Position numbers and translations under genes: made by a program. Below the pieces are notes generated by a model. It was given only the letters and a program-made list of their open reading frames with translations, searched no databases and had not been told where the DNA came from. Shown here piece by piece: positions 25,408-33,761 of a stretch of DNA of 64,000 bases. Position 1 is the first letter of the stretch; each line of letters opens with the position of its first letter. The DNA comes from Bacteroidaceae bacterium (GTDB taxonomy: Bacteria; Bacteroidota; Bacteroidia; Bacteroidales; Bacteroidaceae): contig JAFYWV010000044.1 in NCBI GenBank assembly GCA_017546505.1, forward strand, positions 1 to 64,000, in the 5' to 3' direction.

Positions 25408-27011
25408 TGAAAGTTGTGGATATCTTGAGATTGTATCATACACTCCGCTATCTTAGGCCCGTGCAGTTTTATTATAGGGCTTACTATAAGATAAGGGCAA
25501 TCTGTCGCCGTCTTGTCGGGCGTAAACCCTCATTCCAATGCTATGCACAGGGACATCGTTTGGAACCCGTGGTGGAGTGGATAGAGAAGCCTGTATCTTG
25601 GATTGGTGAGAATAAATTTTGCTTTTTGAATATTCAAGACGAGTTCTGCGGTGCGTGGGATAGCCGTTCAAATGGTGATTTATGGAGATATAATCTGAAT
25701 TATATGGATTTTCTTCTGCAGCCATCAATGACTGCCGAAGATGGCTTTTCCTGGATAGAACGTTACATAGTTTCAATCCCTGACAACAGTATTGTATGTG
25801 ACCCGTATCCAATATCATTGCGCGGTATGAACTGGATAAAGTTTGTGTCTAAGCACTATGATGAACTCAGCAATGAACAAATCAAGCGTTTGGATACAGC
25901 CCTATATTCTCAATATCGAATTCTGCTTGAAAGTACCGAAAAGCATTTGATGGCGAACCATTATCTTGAGAATGGTTTTTCATTGTTGTTTGCATCCTAT
26001 TATTTCAATGATAGGGATTTTTTTAAGGCTGCAGAGAAAATTCTATACTCACAACTGAAGGAACAGATTTTATCAGACGGCGCACATTATGAATTGAGCC
26101 CGATGTATCATTGCATAATACTTGAGCGTCTACTCGACTGCTATAATATCATCGACAAGTATAAGAATGATGAATTGTTCCATTTTGTGCACAATAAGGC
26201 TGTTGCAATGTTGGGTTGGCTTGCTACTGCGGTTATGGATGATGCAAATATCCCACTGCTAAACGACTCGGCCACCGGTATAGCCCCATTGCCCGACGAA
26301 CTGTTTGCGTATGCAGAGTCTTTGGGCATCGAATGGAGTGCTACGCCTCTTGGTGAGAGTGGTTATCGAAAACTCTCGGGTGACGGATATGATGTCTTTG
26401 CCGACGTTGCCGCATTGGGCCCATCATATAATCTTGGGCACAGTCACGCCGATACCTTTACTTTTGTAATGAATGTTTCCGGAAAACAGTTTATAGTGGA
26501 TACAGGAACATCGACATATACAGCCGGAGCGCGTAGAGATTATGAACGCTCGACAAAGGCGCACAACACGGTTACGGTTGCTGGATTGAACAGTAGCCGC
26601 GTGTGGGGTGGTTTCCGTTGTGCTCAGCGTGCAACAGTGAACATTCTTGACGAGGGCGATGGTTACGTTCGTGCATCTCATAATGGATACTCCTCGCTGT
26701 CGGTGGCTCTGCTACGTACTTTTACAGCAAAGAAAGATTCCTTTGTTATTATTGACGAGGTTTTGTGTGGGAAATCTGCTCCGGAACTTGTTGCGACATT
26801 CCATTTGGCTCCCGATGTGAGTATTATTTCTGCCGATGAGGAGAGTGTTGTCACGTCGTTAGGAACATTATCGTTCGATGGCGCCGTGTCGGTTATTACT
26901 GAGCCGGTGGAGGTTGCATGTTCATATAACATACTGCAACCTACGATGCGCATATTGGTGTCCTTTAATGAAAAATTGACGACAGAAATTTTACCTCAAA
27001 ACAACGAATAA
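25407..27011 (+). CDS. Heparinase II/III-like protein in the polysaccharide operon
   Basis: Protein of 534 aa with the heparinase II/III layout: an (alpha/alpha) toroid N-terminal half with HYLENGFSLLFASYYF and DGAHYELSPMYHC, then a beta-sheet domain starting at LGHSHADTFTFVM. The motifs NH, ELSPMYH and GHSHAD contain residues used by lyases of this fold to bind or break uronic acid glycans. Unlike catabolic heparinases it has no signal peptide and is encoded by a GTG start (25407) overlapping the previous stop. It may trim, edit or modify the polymer made by this locus. Lyase activity is inferred, not shown. Confidence 0.8.
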   Translation: MKVVDILRLYHTLRYLRPVQFYYRAYYKIRAICRRLVGRKPSFQCYAQGHRLEPVVEWIEKPVSWIGENKFCFLNIQDEFCGAWDSRSNGDLWRYNLNYMDFLLQPSMTAEDGFSWIERYIVSIPDNSIVCDPYPISLRGMNWIKFVSKHYDELSNEQIKRLDTALYSQYRILLESTEKHLMANHYLENGFSLLFASYYFNDRDFFKAAEKILYSQLKEQILSDGAHYELSPMYHCIILERLLDCYNIIDKYKNDELFHFVHNKAVAMLGWLATAVMDDANIPLLNDSATGIAPLPDELFAYAESLGIEWSATPLGESGYRKLSGDGYDVFADVAALGPSYNLGHSHADTFTFVMNVSGKQFIVDTGTSTYTAGARRDYERSTKAHNTVTVAGLNSSRVWGGFRCAQRATVNILDEGDGYVRASHNGYSSLSVALLRTFTAKKDSFVIIDEVLCGKSAPELVATFHLAPDVSIISADEESVVTSLGTLSFDGAVSVITEPVEVACSYNILQPTMRILVSFNEKLTTEILPQNNE

Positions 27012-27013
27012 TT

Positions 27014-28114
27014 ATGAAAATACTATTGTGCTCACCTTATGAGTCGGTAATCAAGGAAAATGCCGGTGGAATAGCCGTGTGGGCAAAACATCTAATGGAT
27101 TATCATAGGTCTATAAAAAGTGATATCGAAGTGGAGATACTGCCATATAACCGTTCAATATATGTTCACGAAGGCCTGAGCAGAATTGTAAGGATATATA
27201 AGGGCGCAAAAGACTATTTGGGTTTGATGTGGAAGACACGTAGACGTATAAAGCAGGAGCATTTTGATGTGCTTCATCTATGTTCGAGCGCTCTTATGAG
27301 TATCATACGTGACTATTTTGTAATGCGTATGGCGCGAAAGAATGGTATTGCCGGTGTCTTGCATTTCCATTGTGGACGTATCCCAAGAATTGCGGCTAAT
27401 GGAGGATGGAAATGGAGGGTGTTAAAGGCTGCTGTCGCAGAGGCAAATGCTGTAGTTGTTCTTGATGATGATTCGTACAGAGTTCTTGTTTCAAATGGCT
27501 TCAAGAATGTGTATAAGGTTCCTAATCCACTTTCTGAGGATTTAGTACGCAGTATAGATGCGATGGCTGATAATATTGCCAGGGTAGAGCGGAGGATTCT
27601 TTTTGTTGGTCATATACTGCCAAGCAAGGGCGTTTATGAGCTTGTGCAAGCTTGTGCTGGGATTGATGGGATAGAATTGCGCCTGATAGGTCGTGTTGAG
27701 GATCTTGTGAAGAAAGATTTGCTTGCCATTGCATCTTCAAAGAGTGAGGAATGGATGCATCTGTTAGGAGAGTGTGGGCATAATGACGTGTTGCAGGAGA
27801 TGCTTTCTTGTGATATTTTTGTGTTTCCTTCATATACAGAGGGCTTCCCAAATGTGATTCTTGAGGCTATGGCGTGTGGTACTCCTATAATAGCAAGCGG
27901 TGTAGGCGCAATACCAGAAATGCTTGATAATGGAAAGTGTGGAGATGTCATTCATCCACAAGATTACAAGGCTGTTAAAATGGCTATAGAGAGACTTCTT
28001 GATGATGAGGAACGTAAAAGCACTTTTTCGCTCTGCTCAAAGGAGCGTGTCTGCAAGGAGTATGGAATTTCAACAGTTTGGGAACTCTTGCAGGCTGTTT
28101 GGGAAAAAAACTGA
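27014..28114 (+). CDS. Glycosyltransferase family 4
   Basis: GT-B enzyme of 366 aa. The acceptor domain starts MKILLCSPYESVIKENAGGI with a glycine-rich loop. The donor domain begins near ILFVGHILPSKGVYELVQA and carries SYTEGFPNVILEAMACGTP, whose glutamates form the E-x7-E motif. No signal peptide or membrane span is seen. The gene starts 2 bp after the heparinase-like gene, so it is probably translated from the same message. It adds one sugar of the repeat unit; donor unknown. Confidence 0.9.
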   Translation: MKILLCSPYESVIKENAGGIAVWAKHLMDYHRSIKSDIEVEILPYNRSIYVHEGLSRIVRIYKGAKDYLGLMWKTRRRIKQEHFDVLHLCSSALMSIIRDYFVMRMARKNGIAGVLHFHCGRIPRIAANGGWKWRVLKAAVAEANAVVVLDDDSYRVLVSNGFKNVYKVPNPLSEDLVRSIDAMADNIARVERRILFVGHILPSKGVYELVQACAGIDGIELRLIGRVEDLVKKDLLAIASSKSEEWMHLLGECGHNDVLQEMLSCDIFVFPSYTEGFPNVILEAMACGTPIIASGVGAIPEMLDNGKCGDVIHPQDYKAVKMAIERLLDDEERKSTFSLCSKERVCKEYGISTVWELLQAVWEKN

Positions 28115-28162
28115 AGTGATAAGACTGCACTATTTGATTTGTATAAATTAAAAATAAAAAAA

Positions 28163-28600
28163 ATGTTGATTCATTGGTATCGTTTAGCTCATTGGCTGTG
28201 GCAGCATAAGATTCCTGTTTTGCCAAAATTTATTTACTTATTGCAGTATATGCTCTTTAACTGTTCTGTACCTGCAAGTTGTACTATTGGTAAAGGTACT
28301 AAGTTTGGCTACTATGGTATAGCTGTTGTTGTCCATAGTCGTGCAAGAATTGGTAAAAATTGTGTGATAGGAACCTGTGTGACCATAGGTGGAAGATCTA
28401 AACATTATGATGTTCCAATCATTGGTGACAATGTATATATCGGCACCGGTGCTAAAATCCTAGGGCCTGTAAAGGTCGGGAATAACGTGGTGATAGGTGC
28501 TGGCGCAGTTGTTTTGAATGATGTTCCCGATAATTGTGTTGTTGTAGGAATGCCTGCAAAAGTAATTAAGACTGGAATAGAAACAACAGAATTATGTTGA
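28163..28600 (+). CDS. Hexapeptide-repeat O-acetyltransferase (CysE-like fold)
   Basis: Small left-handed beta-helix acyltransferase of 145 aa. Hexapeptide turns run from ASCTIGKGTKFGYYG to VVIGAGAVVLNDVPDN, ending in the family tail GMPAKVI. The serine acetyltransferase-like histidine appears in AVVVHSRARIG and the loop GGRSKHYDVPIIGDN is conserved. In this operon it probably O-acetylates a sugar rather than serine. The ATG at 28163 is chosen over a TTG at 28139. It is the last gene of the plus-strand run. Confidence 0.85.
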   Translation: MLIHWYRLAHWLWQHKIPVLPKFIYLLQYMLFNCSVPASCTIGKGTKFGYYGIAVVVHSRARIGKNCVIGTCVTIGGRSKHYDVPIIGDNVYIGTGAKILGPVKVGNNVVIGAGAVVLNDVPDNCVVVGMPAKVIKTGIETTELC

Positions 28601-28802
28601 GTGCTAAAGATGGGCGTGATATCTGTAGCACAGTAGTATGAAATGTGTAAAGAGAGTAGGGAGGTAAAAGGCTGAAAGTGGGTAAGCGGCAGAAAATAGC
28701 TGATTTGTGTTGTTACGCTTTTATCTCTGGATAAACGCTATCTTGGGAAAATTGCAAAAACACCTGCCTGAAAAGATTGGATTTTATGAGGCTGGAAAAA
28801 AG

Positions 28803-28856
28803 AGGGATTGTGCTGTAAAACTTAATTACGGCACAGTCTCTTTAGTATTTTTTGAA
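28803..28856. terminator. Terminator at the end of the polysaccharide operon
   Basis: A 13-bp stem with two G-T pairs (28806-28818 with 28826-28838, loop AACTTAA) is followed by a T-rich stretch. It also lies at the end of the convergent lipoprotein gene, so it may serve both. The 240-bp gap before it (28601-28841) has no gene; a weak GTGCTA/TAGCAC inverted repeat starts it. Confidence 0.6.
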
Positions 28857-29291
28857 AATAATACGTGCCTTATCTGAATTAAATATAAGTTCCTTACTAT
28901 TTAGTTTTTCAATAAGAAATGTATTGTGTGTATCATATAATCCGAATTTTTCAAGAGCCGATTGTGTGGCTTTTGTACCCTCGCTGTCCAAATATCTCCT
29001 GAAGTCAGTCATTGCAATGGAGTCGTTGTCGTGAGTGAAATAGGCAATATAGTTCTCCTTTATTTGACCTGCCGGAATGTTGGGCGAAACATATGATACT
29101 AATACCAGTTCTCTTTGGAAAGAGTAATAAATATCTCCATTACAATAAGTGGTGTCTTCTATTTGTTTGTTCTCAATGCTTGTTACTTGCCAAAAACCAT
29201 CAAGGTTGCCATTGATGAGATAGCTCTCGCACGACGATGTGATGAGGGCCGCAATTAGTAGTATTAATAGTTTGTGTCTTAGGCTTTTCAT
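28842..29291 (-). CDS. Small lipoprotein, lipocalin-like
   Basis: Lipoprotein of 149 aa. The start MKSLRHKLLILLIAALITSSC gives a lipobox Cys at residue 21; 73 extra in-frame residues upstream lie inside the Wzi gene and are not part of it. The mature part begins with a G-x-W motif (DGFWQVTSI) and alternating strands, as in lipocalin-like domains, but the family is not certain. The gene is 11 bp behind Wzi and probably shares its promoter, so a role at the cell surface with the polysaccharide is likely. Confidence 0.7.
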   Translation of the reverse strand: MKSLRHKLLILLIAALITSSCESYLINGNLDGFWQVTSIENKQIEDTTYCNGDIYYSFQRELVLVSYVSPNIPAGQIKENYIAYFTHDNDSIAMTDFRRYLDSEGTKATQSALEKFGLYDTHNTFLIEKLNSKELIFNSDKARIIFKKY

Positions 29292-29302
29292 ATATACAGT
29301 GC

Positions 29303-30841
29303 TTATTTGTTGTTTAACCATCCCTCTTTGATGATTGTAATCATTCCTCCAAAATTGTTCCCAATTAGTCTGCTGTGGTCGTATGCAATAGCACCGGTAA
29401 ATTTCCACTTCTGCAATTTTTGTGGCGTAAAGTTTATCTCGCCCATTAAGTTCAGTTGAGTGAGTGGCGTTGGTAATGGGTCTTCGTATGTGCCCCAATG
29501 CTTTGTACACGAAGCCAATATGCGGTAGCTTATGGATTTGCTAGGTGTTCCGTCAAAGCCTATGTGGTGTGAATGTATGCGAGAATATGGCATTGTCATG
29601 TTAGGCTGTTTGTTGTAGAGTGGTGATAAGATATGTGGATTGCATATCGCCATTCCCCAATGCTGCCAAGACTGATAATAACTATGGTTATAGTACCAGT
29701 CTTTTCCACCGGCCTGTCCAGTCATATCTCCCACCGGGTTCTGCAAGATTGGGCCGCTTTGGTTTCTTGTGTTTATGAATTCATACAAAAAGGTTTTTAT
29801 AACCCTGTTCTTTGGAACTGTAATCTCTATGCCATAAAGTCCATCTCGCCAAGGGAGGTATGTTACCAATGTTTTCTTTCCTTTGCGGTTGTAATGATAG
29901 TCGAAGCCTAACATTCCAGAGTGGTCCTCGTAGTAATGTTCATAATACACCTTGAACTTCCATCTATTGGTTTTGTAGTTCACGGCAAGGTGCAGGCTGC
30001 CAAGTACATTGCCATCTACATTTGTCTGGTCCATTTTGGGAGATTCACTGCCACCTGCAAGGGGTACAAAGACTTTCAGATGTTGTAAAAACGATTGTGG
30101 AAGCGTGTATATAATATTATCTCCATTCGTTTTTTTTTCCCAAACGCGTCCACCGAATTGTGTGCACATCTCTAATCCCATTTCTATCGAGAATGGGATT
30201 TTGTTCTCTTTTTCGATTTTTAGGAATATTCTCTTGTCGTGAATATGCACTTTGTCAACAAATCTGCTACCGATGGGGGCATTTCTCATATAAAACCGTT
30301 GAAAATAGTCATCGGTCAGTCTTCCGTAGCTAAAACTTGCTTTTATATGTACCCATTCGTTGAAAAGCCAGCGTGCTGTAGTGTATTCATCAATGCCGAA
30401 CCGAACTTGCGGAATGGGACGTGCGTTTTGTGAGAAAGTGAGTCCGCCACCGCTGAGAGTAGGGTGTTTCCCTTCAGAGTAGCGCTCCTTGCTGCCAATG
30501 CTTAGCACCAGATTGTTGAACTTCATATCGGCATAAAGTTGTTGTATATAAAATGGTGATGAATGATTTAATGCGCCGGCGAGTTCAATGCCGTAGCTCC
30601 AGTCAAGTCCATTTTTTTTTTTGAAGTCACGGAATAATGAGATACTTAGGCTGGCATTGCTGTTTTCAAGTGAAGACAAACCGTGTCTGTTGCTGACCAA
30701 CCAAAAAGGAGAATGTTCTCCCTTTGATGCAAAGGCTCCTGCCTCTATTTTGTATTTGATATTATCCCACTCGCATTTTTGTGCCTGCACCGGCAGAACA
30801 AACAGCAAAATTGGGAATATCAGCATTATTGCAAAGTGCAT
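29303..30841 (-). CDS. Wzi family capsule assembly outer-membrane protein
   Basis: Outer-membrane beta-barrel of 512 aa. A signal peptide ends at LPVQAQ. The Caps_assemb_Wzi pattern is present from EAGAFASKGEHSPFWLVSNR onward, with many amphipathic strands. E. coli Wzi is a lectin that anchors capsule to the cell surface; the Bacteroidetes family is longer and often encoded in polysaccharide loci. Here it lies on the minus strand inside the locus with its own promoter, between the main operon and an outlying glycosyltransferase. The partner lipoprotein gene follows. Confidence 0.88.
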   Translation of the reverse strand: MHFAIMLIFPILLFVLPVQAQKCEWDNIKYKIEAGAFASKGEHSPFWLVSNRHGLSSLENSNASLSISLFRDFKKKNGLDWSYGIELAGALNHSSPFYIQQLYADMKFNNLVLSIGSKERYSEGKHPTLSGGGLTFSQNARPIPQVRFGIDEYTTARWLFNEWVHIKASFSYGRLTDDYFQRFYMRNAPIGSRFVDKVHIHDKRIFLKIEKENKIPFSIEMGLEMCTQFGGRVWEKKTNGDNIIYTLPQSFLQHLKVFVPLAGGSESPKMDQTNVDGNVLGSLHLAVNYKTNRWKFKVYYEHYYEDHSGMLGFDYHYNRKGKKTLVTYLPWRDGLYGIEITVPKNRVIKTFLYEFINTRNQSGPILQNPVGDMTGQAGGKDWYYNHSYYQSWQHWGMAICNPHILSPLYNKQPNMTMPYSRIHSHHIGFDGTPSKSISYRILASCTKHWGTYEDPLPTPLTQLNLMGEINFTPQKLQKWKFTGAIAYDHSRLIGNNFGGMITIIKEGWLNNK

Positions 30842-30871
30842 AAACGTTTATTCTTCACCATATTATGTTTG

Positions 30872-30902
30872 CAAAGGTACTATAAAAAAATGTATTCACA
30901 AA
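30872..30902 (-). promoter_or_regulatory. Promoter of the Wzi gene
   Basis: TACCTTTG (30872-30879) with TTTG at 30899-30902 in the -33 position (19-bp spacer), both on the minus strand. The start codon is 31 bp from the -7 element. Confidence 0.65.
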
Positions 30903-30938
30903 TTATGTCATTTTATTTTTTTATTTCAACATTGTTCT

Positions 30939-30946
30939 TAACTTTG
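30939..30946 (+). promoter_or_regulatory. -7 element of the GT4 gene at 31015
   Basis: TAACTTTG places the start of transcription near 30953. This leaves about 60 nt of leader if translation begins at the GTG at 31015 and almost none if it began at 30955. It is divergent from the Wzi promoter, 60 bp away. Confidence 0.55.
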
Positions 30947-31014
30947 TAAATCATTTGGTTTGCGGTCTTTTTGAGACTGTATATTTAAACAGATTTTATA
31001 AAAAGCATATAGCA

Positions 31015-32202
31015 GTGAAGGTTCTTATCGTTTCTTTCTATTATGAGCCGGAGTTGGGCGCAGCTCCAAGCCGTATAACAAATCTTGCAAAGGGTTTGAA
31101 ATCATCAGGTGTCGATGTTGACATTCTCACTTGTCTGCCCAACTATCCAAAGGGCAAGATTTTCGATGGCTATCGTGGCCATTTTTCAATGAAAGAGCAG
31201 ATTGACGGCATTAATGTCTATCGTTATTGGACTTATGCCACCGTGTCAAAGAACCCTTTCAAGCGTGTGCTTGCAATGACTGCCTATGCTGCGGCTATGT
31301 GGGCCTTTGCCTTTAAACGCAAGTTGATAAAGAGTTACGACCGCGTGATTATCCAGTCACCTCCACTTCTGGTTGCAGCGTCGGCTGTTGCTTTGTTCAA
31401 GAAAGTTTTCGGCAAGAATGTCGTTCTTAATATATCAGACCTCTGGCCGGGCTCGGCTGTTGAGTTGGGCTTTGTGCGCGAGGGCAGCTCGTCGTTCAAA
31501 TTCTTGAGTTCATTGGAGAGGTTCATCTACCGGAATGCCAACTCTGTGATGGGGCAATCAGGTGAGATTGTTGCCCACGTTGAGTCAATGTTCCCGGGCA
31601 AGCACACATTCCTCTACCGCAATTTGCAGCCTACAGAAAATACCGTCGCTGTAGCAAAGCAAAGGAACAAGCAGTTGAAAGTGGTCTATGCAGGTCTTTT
31701 TGGTGTTGCCCAGGATGTGTTCTCGTTGCTCAAAGCAATAGATTTCAAGAGTCTTGGAGTTGAGATGCACCTGTATGGCGGTGGAAACCAGTTGGCCGAG
31801 ATTCAAGAGTATATAAAATCCGGTGACAAGAATATCTTCTATCACGGATATGTCTCAAAGCAGCAGATAAACGAGGAACTCAAGAAGTACGACCTCTCCA
31901 TCATTCCTCTTGCTGCAGCCATTCACGGTGCAGTGCCTTCAAAGATATTTGACTTGTTGCCGGCCGGTATCCCAATCCTTTTCAGTGGTAACGGCGAGGG
32001 CGCAAGGATTGTAGAGGAGTGTGGCTTTGGTCTTGTTTCGGAGTTCGGCGATTACAAGAAGCTCGAAGAGAATATCAAGGCATTCATCGAGATGTCACCC
32101 GAGGAGTATTCGGCCTATTCGGGCAACTGCCTCGATGCATCGCGTGGCTTGTTCTCTTTCTCAAAGCAGCTCGAGCGTTTTGTGAAGTTCCTGGAGGAGT
32201 AA
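31015..32202 (+). CDS. Glycosyltransferase family 4, WbuB-like
   Basis: GT-B enzyme of 395 aa. From the GTG at 31015 it reads MKVLIVSFYYEPELGAAPSR, the normal start of WbuB-type N-acetylfucosamine transferases. TCLPNYPKGKI, ISDLWPGSAVELG and the later YHGYVSKQQINEELKKYD agree with that group. One hydrophobic segment near residues 80-105 may dip into the membrane. It is the last plus-strand gene of the polysaccharide region and has its own promoter, so it may be expressed apart from the main operon. Donor specificity is inferred from resemblance only. Confidence 0.88.
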   Translation: MKVLIVSFYYEPELGAAPSRITNLAKGLKSSGVDVDILTCLPNYPKGKIFDGYRGHFSMKEQIDGINVYRYWTYATVSKNPFKRVLAMTAYAAAMWAFAFKRKLIKSYDRVIIQSPPLLVAASAVALFKKVFGKNVVLNISDLWPGSAVELGFVREGSSSFKFLSSLERFIYRNANSVMGQSGEIVAHVESMFPGKHTFLYRNLQPTENTVAVAKQRNKQLKVVYAGLFGVAQDVFSLLKAIDFKSLGVEMHLYGGGNQLAEIQEYIKSGDKNIFYHGYVSKQQINEELKKYDLSIIPLAAAIHGAVPSKIFDLLPAGIPILFSGNGEGARIVEECGFGLVSEFGDYKKLEENIKAFIEMSPEEYSAYSGNCLDASRGLFSFSKQLERFVKFLEE

Positions 32203-32218
32203 AACGCAGGGCGTTTAC
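32199..32218. terminator. Short hairpin between convergent genes
   Basis: GTAAAACGC and GCGTTTAC pair around a 3-nt loop with one bulged A, filling the 12-bp gap between the convergent glycosyltransferase and thioesterase genes. No long T-run is present. It is a weak terminator candidate. Confidence 0.35.
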
Positions 32219-32691
32219 TCCTCAATATCGCATCCGCTGAACATAAAATCCTTCTTGGCTACATCTTTTGGGAAGATGTAGTAGGTCATCTCGGCGCTTG
32301 AACGTATCTCACCGTCATATATTATCTCGGCTTCAATAAACACGAACATACGTTTTACCTCTTTCACGCGTCCACGGATTTCAATCCTGATATCGTCGCC
32401 GGTGGGGATTGGCTTCTTGTATTTTACCGACAGGTTGGTTGTCATTCCCGAGGTCTGGAATTTACGAGCTATAATCCATCCGCCAAGTTCGTCAAGCAGG
32501 GTTGCCTGTATACCACCGTGCAGGGTGTCCAGCCACCCTTGGTAGTTGTTGCCCGGTGTCCACAGTGAAACAATATCCTCTCCATTCTCGTAGAACTCCA
32601 TCTTCAGTCCGTAGGGGTTTGTCGGTGCACAGGCAAAGCAGTTGTATCCTTTGTCTGTCAGTCCGGCCCAGGGGTTGATTATCTTTTTCAT
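32215..32691 (-). CDS. PaaI-like hotdog-fold acyl-CoA thioesterase
   Basis: Soluble thioesterase-like protein of 158 aa. The hotdog motif NYQGWLDTLHGGIQATLLDE has the conserved HGG with the Asp/Glu-bearing helix behind it. The N-terminal CFACAPTNPYGLKMEF is found in a common sub-family of Bacteroidetes thioesterases. It should cleave small or aromatic acyl-CoA esters, though the substrate is unknown. It is monocistronic with its own promoter and has no link to the polysaccharide genes. Confidence 0.85.
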   Translation of the reverse strand: MKKIINPWAGLTDKGYNCFACAPTNPYGLKMEFYENGEDIVSLWTPGNNYQGWLDTLHGGIQATLLDELGGWIIARKFQTSGMTTNLSVKYKKPIPTGDDIRIEIRGRVKEVKRMFVFIEAEIIYDGEIRSSAEMTYYIFPKDVAKKDFMFSGCDIEE

Positions 32692-32716
32692 AACTCTTTT
32701 TTTTAAATTTACCTGT

Positions 32717-32724
32717 CAAAATTA
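32717..32724 (-). promoter_or_regulatory. -7 element of the thioesterase gene
   Basis: TAATTTTG on the minus strand, 25 bp before the start codon. Confidence 0.45.
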
Positions 32725-32819
32725 ACACACTTTCCCTGTATGTGGTGCATATTTTGCGCTATTTAAGTTTTCTTAATGTTTGGCATCCGATTTTGGATGC
32801 TTATGTTGTTGTTTTTTAC

Positions 32820-32827
32820 TATCTTCG
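32820..32827 (+). promoter_or_regulatory. -7 element of the TraB/GumN-PepSY operon
   Basis: TATCTTCG ends 10 bp before the ATG at 32838 and 22 bp before the ATG at 32850. The second ATG leaves a usable leader and starts directly at the signal peptide. Confidence 0.5.
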
Positions 32828-32849
32828 CCAAAATTAAATGTCAAAAATT

Positions 32850-33755
32850 ATGAAAAGAATCTTCTTATCCATTTTGCTGGCATTCGTGGCTGTGGTTGCC
32901 GGCAATGCCCAGTTGCTTTATAAGATTTCACACAGTGACCTTGATGCACCTTCATATATAATAGGTACATACCATCTTGCACCGGCGTCATTTGTCGATT
33001 CTATTCCGGGTATCAATGCAACACTCGCGGCGGTGGAGGTTGTGTGTGGCGAGGTCGTGAACAAGGAGATGGAGAGCAAGGAAAGTATGGAAAAGGTCAA
33101 GCAAGCAATGACACTGCCCGATGGCAAGTCTCTTGCCGACATCCTTACGCCCGAGGAGATGCAGCGCTTGAATGCATATATGGATAAAATCTTGGGAATA
33201 AACCTTGGTAACCCGATATTGGAGAGCCAAATGGGCAAGATGACACCAATGGCAATCTCAACGCAGCTGCAGTTGGTGCAGTATATGAAACTCACCCCCG
33301 GGTTCAATCCAATGAGTCTCATTGATGCCTATTTTCAGCAGGCTGCCACCGGGGCCGGCAAGAAGGTGGTAGGGCTTGAGACTGTGGATTTCCAGATTGA
33401 GACCCTTTACAAAGGTGCTACTATAGAACGCCAGAAACAGCAATTGCTTTGTATGGTGGATAATGATGAATACTATTCGTTGCAGATGAAAGAGCTTGCT
33501 GACGCATATTTCTCACAGGATGTAAAGGCTGTTCAAGATATAACCGAAGAAAAGCTTGGCAATATGTGTGACAGTACACCCGAGGAAGAGGAGGCGCTCA
33601 TCTATGGCCGCAATGCAGCTTGGGCCGAGAAGATGCCTGCAATGATGGCCGAGGCTCCGACATTGTTTGTTGTAGGTGCCGCTCATCTGCCGGGTGAAAG
33701 AGGCGTGCTTGAACTGTTGAAAGCGAATGGTTATATAATTGAGGCTGTGAAGTAA
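32850..33755 (+). CDS. TraB/GumN family protein
   Basis: Exported protein of 301 aa. The start MKRIFLSILLAFVAVVAGNAQ is a signal peptide. The TraB/GumN pattern is clear: IIGTYHLAPASFVD near the N-terminus and VVGAAHLPGERGVLELLKANGY at the C-terminus, with the two G-x-x-H motifs that bind metal. The family is related to Tiki-type metalloproteases and was first noted beside xanthan and pheromone genes; its bacterial substrate is not known. It is 6 bp upstream of the PepSY gene and surely co-transcribed with it. Confidence 0.88.
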   Translation: MKRIFLSILLAFVAVVAGNAQLLYKISHSDLDAPSYIIGTYHLAPASFVDSIPGINATLAAVEVVCGEVVNKEMESKESMEKVKQAMTLPDGKSLADILTPEEMQRLNAYMDKILGINLGNPILESQMGKMTPMAISTQLQLVQYMKLTPGFNPMSLIDAYFQQAATGAGKKVVGLETVDFQIETLYKGATIERQKQQLLCMVDNDEYYSLQMKELADAYFSQDVKAVQDITEEKLGNMCDSTPEEEEALIYGRNAAWAEKMPAMMAEAPTLFVVGAAHLPGERGVLELLKANGYIIEAVK

Positions 33756-33761
33756 ATATAT

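Noticed and set aside
28139..28162. TTG start for the hexapeptide acetyltransferase
   Set aside because: An ATG 24 bp downstream fits the family N-terminus; the extra residues are from an A-rich leader.
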